NCBI RefSeq assembly: GCF_000276665.1
Contig: NW_004955428.1
Location: 24,765,217 to 24,829,216, forward strand
Origin: Chinchilla lanigera
Taxonomy: Eukaryota > Chordata > Mammalia > Rodentia > Chinchillidae
Length of the DNA stretch: 64,000 bases
Direction of reading: 5' to 3'
Position 1 is the first letter of the stretch, and every line of letters begins with the position of its first letter. The position numbers and the translations under genes are program-made. The notes beneath the pieces were generated by a model. The model made no database searches and was not told where the DNA came from. It saw only the letters and a program-made list of their open reading frames with translations. Positions 46,162 through 56,960 of the stretch are shown here, piece after piece.

Positions 46162-48469
46162 GCCAAAGAGCGCCGTGAGTTTACAAAGCCCTGTGTGGCT
46201 CACAGCGGCACCAGCTAACACAGTTTCCAAAAGGCTTCAAGTAATTTTCTTTAACAATTATAAAGAAGAGCATATGGCACCGTCCTCTGTGTAACAGCTT
46301 TTGTTTAAAATGCTTTATCTGACAACACTAACAGAAATAATAAAGCTACCAAAAACAAAGATCAGAGGTCAGAATAGAGAACCTGAATTTGAGACATGGT
46401 CAGAGATAGATTCGTATGAAGATAAGAGCAAATCAGGCGGACTGAGATGACCGATTTGTGCTAGAAATGGAAGATCATTTAAAGGCATGCCACTGGCTTT
46501 GCTCCATTCTATAGGCACCAGCTTGTTTTCCACGGAGGTCATGCTTTTGAGTAAATCTTTGTCAAAGACATAAAGCCTCATTTTCTCCTATGCAACCAAT
46601 GGAGCCACAGCCCTGGAGGAGCACAGCTCTCCAGACTGACAGCAGGCCGGTGTCCCACAGCTCTGCCAGGAGGTGGTCCCGTGGAGACACCAGGCTGCAT
46701 CTGGGCTCAGTGTGCAGGGCCAGCAGGCCTTAGGGTCAATGAGCTCCTGTCATGGCTGTGTCCCACACCCACACCACCTCCCAGCGTAAGCTGACTGGCA
46801 GCCATGACTGCTGCACAGTAAGAAGGCTCATGATGTATTCAAAGGAAAGCGAGGCTGTGTTCTCCTTCCTCTTCCCTTCCCTTGATGAGACTTGGATTAA
46901 CTGGCTCCACTGCACTTTTTCTTAGCCGGAGGAGGGAAGGACCTGTTTTACGTCCCAATGAACCAGTGAATGGTGTCGCTGCTTGAACAAGCGTTGGAGG
47001 AAGGGGCCTGCCTGCTCCTAGCAGTTGTGTGAATGAAACAGGCTACAGTTACTTGGCAGGGATGACAACCTTACTAAAATACATTATTTTCTAGAAAATT
47101 CTACTCACATATATATGAAAGAAACAAAGGGGCTATCGAGTTTAAAGCTACTAATTTTTTATTTTGCTACAATTACCAACCACAGCATATGTGCTAAAAA
47201 AGTTAATGGTGCTTGTCATCTGCAGATACAAAGTAAGAAGCAAGAGCAAATCAATTTAAAAATTTTATTTTATATACAATCCCAAGCCAGATGTACTGAA
47301 AACAAATAAAAAGGCTGCAGGGCAGAATGATTTAAACATATACATCATTTTACCCCTTGGTTTGTCTTCAAATAGGGTAACATCTATTACCCAACTCCTT
47401 CATGAAACTTTCAAGATCAATGTTATTTACAGAAATTTACATTGAAATATAGTTAAACGAGTTAAAGTTAGCTAAACAATTTCAATTTTATTCCACAAAG
47501 ACTTAAAGGTCTTTCACTTTCAACTAACTTCATACAATAAACAGTTGTCCGATAATTTTCTTCGTTCTGCATGATATACAACAAAAATCAAGGGCCTATT
47601 TTTCCAGCTTTTTCTACCATAAATTAGCCAAAACAAGAATGTATCTAGTCTTTACTGATATGTAAGGAAGTAGGACAAAACATAAAAACTTTACTAGAGG
47701 ACAAATAAGGAAAACTTGAACAAATGGAGAGATATATGCATACTTGAATAGAAAGTAATGTTATGAAGATGCTAAGACTTATGAAAATAAATTCCATGCA
47801 TTTTCATTGTGTACTATATGAGAAATGCTACAGAACTTGCAAAGAATCACAATTCCATGTTGAAAATGTCCAAGAAAGAGTAAAACATTTCTAAACCACA
47901 GGCAGACTTTGCTCTTCTAGATGTTAAAATGCACCCCAGTGTCGAGGGCCACTGCAGTGAGAAGTTTGCAATCTTAGAAGAAAGAAGAAGGCAATGAAGG
48001 TAGTGAGACAAATTCTGCCAGATGTGAGCTTAAAATTTTCTTCAGGGGGGAAAGGAGTTACCCAGCAACAGATCTAAGAAAAATATGAGGTCCTATCCCT
48101 CCATGAACATGAATCACAGAACAGCTAAAATGTTAAAGAGACATTTTAAAAGGCAACAGAAGAATAAATAGACTGGCAGGAATATTTACTACATATACAT
48201 CAAAGGATTAACACTAAAAGCAGTGAGGGTAAAATAAACAATCTGAGAAAACAATTCACATAAGGAAAGAAAACAGTTCATATAAGAATAGCACATGTAA
48301 CATAGGAAGTTGTTTCATCTCAAACTCAGATTATTTCCCTACAGTCTATAAAGTACTCTATTAGGTAGTAAAATACTACAGTTTATTTCATTTAACTTAA
48401 AGATTGAATTTGCTATTTGCCTTTTAAGTGTTATTGTTTTCAACTTACTATGTTTCTTCTCTAGAAAGA
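46162..48469. other. UGT8 intron, nothing recognised
   Basis: A GC-richer stretch lies at 46590-46810. No open frame or repeat can be supported. Confidence 0.4.
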
Positions 48470-49020
48470 TAAAATGTCTTTTTTTTTTAAAGGTGTGTGG
48501 GTCTATCGCCTTATGTAGCAAGTCTTTCCCACTTTATCTTTAAATGGTCCGTATTTTCTTTTAGTAATTTAATAGTATCACTTCTTTAATGTTTTAACCT
48601 ATCATGCATCCACAACTTATTTGGAAAAAAGGAATGAGGCTGGGATCCACCTTTATTTTTAATCATATATTCAGCCAGTCTTCTGAGCACTATTTATTGA
48701 ATATGTCATCCTCTCCTTAAAGATTTGAAATAACACCCTCTCAGTTGATTTTTCAATTCTCTTCAGTCCCACGGATCTATTCATTCCTGTTACAATGTCA
48801 AAGAATTTTATTTACTCTTATTTTATATTTAGTATTTGAAATTTAGATTTTTCTTATTTCTTTTGATTTTGGAATTCTACTATACTTATTTTTACACCTG
48901 GTACAATTTTTAAGGGTTCTTCCTTAACTCATAATCTCCCATTTGCCAGAAGTACCACTTCTCATGCACATTATGGGTACCCGCGCACTCCGTACAGCGT
49001 TCCATCACAGTCAGATAGGA
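48470..49020 (-). mobile_element. Ancient L1 (L1M-type) ORF2 C-terminal remnant
   Basis: The antisense order resembles an old L1: 'ttttaacctatcatgcatcc', 'actatttattgaatatgtca', 'tcctctccttaaagatttga', then 'ggatctattcattcctg'. It is far more diverged than copies A and B. Confidence 0.6.
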
Positions 49021-49029
49021 ATCTGGCTT

Positions 49030-49320
49030 TTTAATTTTTTTTTATTTTAAAAGATAAAAGAACAAAAACATACTAAAGACACACAGAAATTTACAAAATA
49101 ACGCAAAACAATACATGCAATACATATTTTCAGACAAGGTGATAGGAAATTAACAATGGTGGCTGTATTACATATTGGTATTGGTTACTCAGATAAACAA
49201 ATATAGGCAAGTAAGACTGATCAAACAATTAAACATTAACTGTTCCTTTCAATAAAGTAATAGAAGTCAGTAGTACAACTACATTAGCTATCCTGTGTAC
49301 ACCTATAAACATATCAGATA
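49030..49320 (-). mobile_element. L1 3' UTR fragment in UGT8 intron
   Basis: A single module close to 2085-2340 of copy A: 'acaaggtgataggaaattaa', 'caataaagtaatagaagtca' and 'gtagtacaacta' are all shared. Confidence 0.75.
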
Positions 49321-50668
49321 GGAATTTGGAAGGTGCATCTAATACTTTGTATTTAGTTCTCAGTTCTGCAATGTGCACATTGTCCACTAGAGGGCACCAC
49401 AAGTACGGAGCAGTGACCTCTGGGCTTCCATCAGAACAGGAGCAAACCCAGAGCTCACTTCTTGCAGCTTAGAAAAATCTAAACTCCAGGTGACGAAATC
49501 TGCAATTTCCAAAAGACAAATCAAGTGATGAAACCACTGAACAGGAAATCAAAAACGCTCATCATCAGTATACGTAATTCTATTCTTGTACGATTTGTTC
49601 AGTTTAGATGTTAAGTGAGTTAAGTGTCTTAAATCCTTTGAAGAAAAAGCTAACATATGAGTAATGTTTTGTATTTGTTATAATCAGATGTTACACGTTA
49701 AAGTACTTATCACTTTAAAAAATGATTTGTCTTCTAGTATATTCAGATTTCCTTTCCTAAAGCAAGTCCGCATCAGATGCCTTGACTCCATCAGAGCAAG
49801 AAGCAGGCATTGAGAGGTGCTTGGTGCCCTCACCCCACTATCCAGTGGGCAGCGTTGTCCAGTATCTCAGGGTACGATGGTCTGGCTCTGTGGGATGGGA
49901 ACTGAGGCGGAAGAGGGGCTAAGAGAACACGCTAGAGCTACCTGCAGGGAACAAACACTCAAAGTGCACAATGCTCAGTGCTTTCACAATTCTGACATGA
50001 TGGATGGCCAGATATAGATGCTGGTGAAAAGTAGTTGAAGAAGGCGTACAAACCAACTCCTGGACTTGTGTAGATGACCATCATTAGCTGATTCTGAGTT
50101 TACACACTAAGCTCCTTACTTAAAAAAACAGAAACTTGTTTATTGTGGCTGATGTAAAGTATATTCCAATTCCAGAAATGTAGAATAGCTTTTTGAAAAA
50201 GTAACTGCTACCAAACCAATAAAAGGACAACTAATAAAAAGCTGGATGGTGAAGATGCACCTCTGTCCTCACCAGGCCTGATTTTGAGGGCATCAAAGTC
50301 TTCCTGAGCAAGTGTGAGGCCTGGGGACACCGCCCCAGATACGTCCTGAAGGCCCTTTGTAACCCAAACCTAGCTTTCTCGCTGCCCCCAGAAAGGGAGC
50401 CTGAGCGACCAGGGAGGACAAGAAGCCCGCAACACTGCCTGCTTTGTCTGTGCATCCACTGCATGAGGAAAAGGCCTGGACTGTACTAGAACCCTTCACA
50501 AATGGGATGGAGTGGGGGCTGCTTCTCTTCTTCCAACACCAGCATCAACAGGCTTGTTCTACCACTGTTAACGTGGGATATAAAGAAATGTTCTGCTTAG
50601 GTCAGATAGGCTGTAAAGAAGTGAAATATTTATTCTGCAAAGTCCATTAGGTAAAATAATAAACATTT
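49321..50668. other. UGT8 intron, nothing recognised
   Basis: Open frames near 49817-50017 and 50231-50499 have no family features. Confidence 0.4.
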
Positions 50669-50685
50669 AGATGCAAAACATTTTA

Positions 50686-50778
50686 GTGCTGGGGTGATAG
50701 CTCAGCAGCATGGTGCCTGCCTGGCAAGCACGAGGTCCTCAGTTTGATTCCTGGTTCAAAGAAAAAAAAAGTTCTGCC
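50686..50778 (+). mobile_element. ID-type SINE with 17-bp target duplication
   Basis: 'gtgctggggtgatagctcag' and 'cagtttgattcctggtt' mark a slightly diverged ID body. The flanks 'agatgcaaaacatttta' are identical at 50669-50685 and 50779-50795. Confidence 0.92.
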
Positions 50779-50830
50779 AGATGCAAAACATTTTAAGGAC
50801 ATCTTTGTATATCAAACTTGATCTCTGCCT

Positions 50831-50880
50831 TCTACCAAGACAGATAACCAAGACCTATGTCTACCAAGACAGATAACCAA
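50831..50880. repeat. Direct repeat, 21 bp at 29-bp spacing
   Basis: 'ctaccaagacagataaccaa' occurs within 50831-50851 and again within 50860-50880. Confidence 0.9.
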
Positions 50881-50999
50881 CAACCAAAAAAGGACCACTG
50901 AAAATCTTAAAATTACCACTGAAACTGAATATATTTCAGCAACTGATTTCAACTGATGGTTTTGGTAAGACCTCAAATCTCAATTCCACAACTTGCTGT

Positions 51000-51125
51000 G
51001 TGCTCATAATGAAGATACCTGCTCTTCCTGAGGTCAAGTTTCCCCAGCTCTACAACTGCTGATAATAAATCACAGGACACTGTGAAGACTAAATGTAAAC
51101 AGATACATCAAAGTGTGTTCTCAAC
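51000..51125 (+). mobile_element. Probable MIR remnant
   Basis: 'cttgctgtgtgctcataatg' and 'caagtttccccagctctaca' resemble diverged MIR order. Confidence 0.35.
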
Positions 51126-51129
51126 TAAA

Positions 51130-52619
51130 AATCAATCTGTTCTCTTCCCCAGCCAGCACATCTGATAAGTAATACATGGAGTAAGGAATATATATGGAAA
51201 AAACAAAAATCTCTTGCGGCACCAAGATATTTGCTATTGTATTTTGTTCACCGTATTTTAGATGTTTCAGAATAAAGCTGGTTACAAAAAAAAAAAAAAG
51301 TTTTACATGCAGCATCAGTTTTCTAGAGAATTCAAATGATCTGTAAGATTATCCAAAGCAATTTAAGCCACAATTAGGCCAAAGAAGCAACAGAAAGATC
51401 AACTGCACAGTGATGGATTTATTTTGTAAAAAACCTCAGAAGACACCTTCAATAACACTGTGACCTTTTCAGGAGAGAATTCAAAAGCACCTAGAAGGAT
51501 GTACTCATTTGAACTGAGATTCTGCAGTATCTTTTTCTTTTCTTTCTCATAGGCTTTTATTTTTTGCTAGTATAGTCACAACTAGAAGACATAAGCAAAA
51601 TTTGAAACCCTAATCTGACTTTGAAGAGTTGAATTTTCAAGGTTCTTAAAACCTTCAAATAACTACACACAAGCAGACGTCCTGAGGCTTTGAGCATGGC
51701 AGAGTACTGAGATAGTAACAAAAGGAAAGAAGGCATCTAAAAACAACAGAAATATTAAAGGAACAGAGATGAAACTCTCTCCAGAAATAGAAAGTGTCCA
51801 AAGGAACACACCTTTCTTATGTTACAAACGGAAATTAAGAATACAGAGGTTAGAAAAGAACAGGCAAGAAAGAGAAGGCTGGGGTCCTCTCCGCATAGCG
51901 AAAACAGCACCCAGGCCTGCAACACCACTGCATTTTCCCCAGTAATCTCCTACCTAAATGACAAATTCTGCTGAGGGAATAAGAGGCACTCACTGATTAA
52001 ACAGTAAGCCAAAAAGTTAGGTGTGTTTCCAAATCCACCCATTAATTCAGTACTTACTGAATCTCTGCTATGGATGGTATCTCACACTTTTCCAGGCACT
52101 AAACGAACCTAACAAAGAAAAAAATGAACAAAACTTCCTGTCTTCAGAGAATTTACACTCTTAAGAATGTGTAAATCTCTACACTAAGACCTATCAGTTT
52201 TTGGTTTGGGGCACTTTTCTGTCCCGCCCCCAAACGCAGCCTCCCCTCTTGGCCGGCTACCCCTCCACCACGGCTCCTGCACTCTCAGAGACCTGCGATC
52301 TTAGTGCGCCTGACAGCTCCAGAGTTTAGACCCACGATTTTCTCTCTCCTGGCTGTGAGCTGCATGCAGTAAGCGCTTTATACTTATGTTTTTTAATAAA
52401 TTTTAAAAGCTAGGCATAATCTAAACCCTTACAAGGGTAAACAAGAAGTCCACTGCTGTATTCATCTAACTGGACAAATAAAACTGTCTCTTCCTTAGAA
52501 TTTAAGAGATTACTGAGCACTTTAAATGAATGTCTCATTTTAAAATTCAAGTTTAGCTAATACATTATATAATCTACCCTGATGAAAAAGCAGCCAGTCT
52601 CTCTGCCTTCCTTCTTTCT
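51130..52619. other. UGT8 intron; possible ancient repeat at 52030-52170
   Basis: 'cagtacttactgaatctctg' ... 'ccaggcact' ... 'gaacaaaacttcctgtcttc' matches the outline of a common ancient mammalian repeat whose family I cannot name with confidence. Similar traces lie at 54690-54810 and 61565-61680. Confidence 0.35.
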
Positions 52620-52700
52620 AAAAAAAAAAAAAGAAAAAAGAAAAAAGAAAGAAGGAAGAAGAAGAAGAAGAAGAAGAAGAAGAAGAAGAGAAAGAGAAAA
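52619..52700. repeat. Purine-only tract with (GAA)n core
   Basis: A/G-only sequence for about 80 bp. The core is about eleven AAG/GAA units at 52656-52689, flanked by AAAAAG and GAAAGA variants. Confidence 0.95.
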
Positions 52701-52704
52701 CAAC

Positions 52705-54072
52705 CAACACTTTCTTTGACATCATGTCCCACCACACAAACAATGAGTATGGGTCACGAGTACTTGTATTTCATAGCTTCAAATTCTGACTGACTACTAA
52801 GGTAAAATTAGTCACCTGACAGAGAAAAGTTGGTATCATAACACTTTGGTCAACTCAGGAAAGTGGACATCACCAACAAGGAGACCAGTCAAAAGTAGTC
52901 ACCACCTGGCCAGATGGGAGACACAGAACAAGGGCCCTTGTGAGACATGCCAACAAGAATACGGAACCAGCATCCAAATTGAGGGGCAGCCTATAAAGTA
53001 ACAGACGTAGATTCTTCAAAAGTGTCAAAACCCTGAGAGTCAAGGAAAGCTGACTAAATGTTCCAGAAGATAAAGCTAAAGGACACAGGGCACCTAAAGG
53101 CTGTGCTTAATCCTGAACTGGATTCTTCCTTATAAAGGACATATCAGAGGACCTGACAAAATTTCAGTGTGGTGTGAGAGTTGGGGTGTAATGAATCACT
53201 GCTCATTTCCCTATTTTGATCCTTTGTATTGAGATTACATATAAAAATGTCTTTATGAGGACAAAATTCATTACTAATGCATCATATTGGAAAAATATCC
53301 TCAGAAGGTTCAGGTAAAAGAAAAAAAAAAGAAAAAATTTGAACTGCACCTGGAAATTTTCTGTGAAACTCATGTTTTAAAACATAATTATTTTAAGGAT
53401 GTTACATTATAAAAAGAAAAATAGCTTTTCAGTTGACAATTCTATAAATTAAGGTCTGCTTAAGAAAAACAAATACTCAGGATTTTGGATGAAAATTAAA
53501 TAAATAAAATTTTATTTCACTGTAGAAAAAAACTCTAGATGACATACTAACTTTTACTTTTAAATTTAAACTCCTGCAATCAATTTAAGCATCGAACGTA
53601 TTTTTGCATATTATTTTTTGACAAACTGGATACAGGTGACTGGCATGTAGTGCATCTGATAAAAGCAACAAAGAAAGACATATATTATTAGTTATAACTG
53701 CAAATTCTAAAACCAATGCAGAAGGCATGGGAATTATATTGTGTAACAAACTACATTTCCCCAAAATACAGCTCAGGCACTCCTTCCAGTCTCAGGTGTG
53801 CTGTCAGAACCCCCCACCCCCGGGCCTGCCAGTGTTCATGCTTGGGCTGGCTGGTGGCATCTCAGCTCAAGTGTACAGCAGAAGCAAGGACAGTGACCTC
53901 TAAGGCGAGGTCACAACAAAGGACATAGCTGCCCCCCATCTCTCTTGTTCTTGGAGTGTTGAACCACCCTGCTACCAGCAAATCTAGACCACAAGAGGCT
54001 AAGGGGGGATGTACTAGCTGAGAGCTCAGTGAAGGTCTCAGATAGCAAATAAAATCAGCCTCCAAGCATGTG
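52705..54072. other. UGT8 intron, nothing recognised
   Basis: No open frame or repeat can be supported. Confidence 0.4.
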
Positions 54073-54180
54073 GAGGCCGTTGCTGTGGTTCTGCATGCTT
54101 CTGCCCATGGGCTGGATGCTTTCCTGAGGTGACCGACCAGTGACTAATCCCAGCATCGTTGCTCCATTGCCCATACCATT
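54073..54180 (+). repeat. Left arm of a 108-bp inverted repeat
   Basis: It begins gaggccgttgctgtgg and ends ttgcccataccatt. It is the reverse complement of 55538-55645 with one mismatch, at arm position 63. Similarity stops sharply at both ends. The sequence is not a SINE or L1 that I recognise. Confidence 0.97.
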
Positions 54181-54183
54181 CAT

Positions 54184-55537
54184 TATAAAAATGGGCCTGA
54201 GGAAGACCCAGACCCTAGTTCTTGAGTCTTTCACCTACGGCCCTTAGACCATGAGAAGCACAGAAAACCCCTTCCATTCCCAATTCCCCACAGCAGGACA
54301 TACTGAAAGGCTGTTTCTATGTCACTAGGGTGGGGCATGAATATCTCAATGTGTCTTCATTTGCTTCCTTTCTGAAAAGTCACAAGTGGATTCTTAACAC
54401 AGAGGTAAAAGAGCCACACAAAGTCCATAGCATTCAGAAAAGGCCAGGGTGAACAGAAAGCAACTAAGTGGCTAAACGTGTGACCTTGTGACTTAAAGCC
54501 CATTTTAGTTGTCTTTGCTAAGAAAACAAGATAATGGACGAAGATGAGGCCCAATTGTGCCATAGAACCTATGGTCTTTATTTTTCCAAAATAATTCTGA
54601 CAGCCCCATACCCTTTTGAAGTCTACTACCGTTACCATCACAGAGATAGCATAATGTCCTTATTTAACCTATAAGCCTATACACTTCAACAATAATTTAA
54701 TTACAGTTAAATAGACTTTTACTGGTCACCATCTATGTGACCTTCTATGTGACTTATGTCAAGAATAAGCAAGATAAGGTTTCCTGCCCGGAAGTTCACA
54801 ATCCAAGTCAGACTGTGGCCTCCACTATCTGCATGTGAACACTGGCCTTTGCTTCATTCACTGCTCATGTTCCGGAGAAATGTGGATTCTGAAAGTAAAT
54901 AATAAATGTCAAAAAGCACCTTTATATGAAGTATCTGGAAACTATATTCCAGCTTTCTGTTGATTTCAGACTTGCATTTCCAAAAAGAATGGTTTGATAG
55001 TAAGCAACTAAAGTCTGCATGCCAAAATCAATTAGAAACACACTTATAATCAGTTTGATCAAATAAAATATTAAAAACTACTTGGCAACTAAAGAAACCC
55101 TTCATAAATTAAAAAATTTTTCCAATATTGATACATTATAAAATATAGATTATAAATGTGAACATAAAAAGTGCGAAATTTGACATTAAAACCAGTGTAA
55201 TTTATATTTCAAGGATAAATCACTTAAATAGATCTTTCTGGCTCAACCACAGCACCATATAACACTAGATGAAGACCAAGATATGCAATAAGATTGCATC
55301 CACAGCCTTGTGGATATCGCCACCAGCTCTAGTGCTTCTGTCGGGTCAGCATGTATAGTGTATATGGTCAAGACCACGAGAAAGCTGTGATTCACTGTTG
55401 TGAGAGTGACTACACACACTAGAAAACTGGTAAACCAACCATCTTCCCCTTCTCCTCCACCTCATTTCCATTTTATATAACCTATTTCTACAGCCATTCA
55501 GGAAGTAGACTCCTGTACAACAAAGTCGATGACCCAG
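54184..55537. other. Spacer between the inverted arms; unique AT-rich sequence
   Basis: It has 1,357 bp between the arms and no recognisable transposase, open frame or repeat body, except a weak ancient-repeat trace near 54690-54810. Confidence 0.5.
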
Positions 55538-55645
55538 AATGGTATGGGCAATGGAGCAACGATGCTGGGATTAGTCACTGGTTGGTCACCTCAGGAAAGC
55601 ATCCAGCCCATGGGCAGAAGCATGCAGAACCACAGCAACGGCCTC
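55538..55645 (-). repeat. Right arm of a 108-bp inverted repeat
   Basis: It begins aatggtatgggcaatgg and ends cagcaacggcctc, and is the inverse of 54073-54180 (107 of 108 bases). A 62-codon open frame starting at 55529 crosses it; nothing marks it as a gene. Confidence 0.97.
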
Positions 55646-56810
55646 TTCCATGCACTACTTCATATAAAGACAACAACCAATTTCACTCAACTTGAACAGA
55701 CTAGGAGATCAGAATAAGAAAGATCTTATTTGTATCCCACAAAGGTTATCTAAGAAGAGAATCAACATTATCAGTCATGGCTGTGTGGGGTTGCTGTGCA
55801 CTCAGGCTCATCTCTAGGAACCACTGACGGAAGAAGACACTGCATACTATGGAGCCAAAGATACAGAACTGAAGTTTGAATTAATCCCTTCTTATATTCC
55901 AAAAGCATGCTTTCTTTCTAAGGATACAGTTAACCACTATGCACCCACAGAAATCTGACACAGAAGTGTATCTCTGAATAAGTAACCAAAAATGTGCTTT
56001 CTTGTACTTTAATTCCTTGTACCTTAATTCCTGCAGCCGCTCATAAAAATTCACTTCCCAATCTTAACTGCTATATGCGAGAGGTCTTACTTAAGTGCCT
56101 TTTACTCAATAACCAATGCTCAAGTTCTCAACACTAATTCCTTTTTCTTTTCTATTTTATTCATGAGAAAATCGTTGAAATTTTCATTGGTCCAAGTAGC
56201 AACTACCATCCAAGGCCCCTTTGTTTCTTATTCCCTCCTCTGCACTAGGTCACACCAAGTTCTCCTAACTCACCCAGTCCTTGCCCGTTCTGGTGACTGT
56301 CGTCACTGATTTCCCTCCGTGGTGGTGCTTCCGCCTACCCAGATTCAACAGGGCCTTCACAGTCAGCTCCCACACTGCCCACGTCAATCCTTGTATGATC
56401 CTACCATGTTTAATAATTTATTCTTTATTTCTCCACCTTGGTAGTACTTTTCTATTTCTCTTATGACACTTCTCATGTTTGAACTGGTTCCAAAATCATC
56501 TGCATATGTGTCATTTCCTTTGGCAAACTATAAATTCCTTAAATTTCCAATGGCCCCGAATAGTGCACCGTTCGTAATTCACGCATATCAATAAACATTC
56601 ATTGACAATCAGATAGCTTACACTGTATGTTCATTATTTTACTAAATTTCATTATTTTTAGCAGAAATCCATTAAATTATAAACAAGTTTATTTCAAAGA
56701 CATTTAAGAGATGTATACAGAACATTGGGATATCAAATTAATGTTCTCTATCTCATCCTAGGCACCAGTGAACGTTGTACTTACTGTCTGACTCAAAACC
56801 TTCCTCTCAC
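55646..56810 (+). other. UGT8 intron; possible L2-type remnant at about 56200-56615
   Basis: 'tataaattccttaaatttcc' and 'tcaataaacattcattgaca' fit a worn L2 3' end. The call is weak. Confidence 0.35.
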
Positions 56811-56960
56811 CAGGCATGGTGGTGCACGCCTGTAATCCCAGCACTCAGGAGGCTGAGAATCATGCATTCGAGGCTAACCTGGCCTACAAAGTGAGCTCAA
56901 GGCCAGCCTGAACTGCACAGTGAGACCGTGATTTCAAAAAAAAATTTCAAAAAAAAAATC
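56811..56960 (+). mobile_element. B1-like SINE
   Basis: 'caggcatggtggtgcacgcc', 'tgtaatcccagcactcagga' and 'ggccagcctgaactgcacag' are clear, with an A-rich tail. Confidence 0.9.

Noticed and set aside
55529..55717. Open frame across the right inverted arm as a small gene
   Set aside because: 62 codons, no recognised homology, and the opposite arm does not preserve any frame beyond the duplication.
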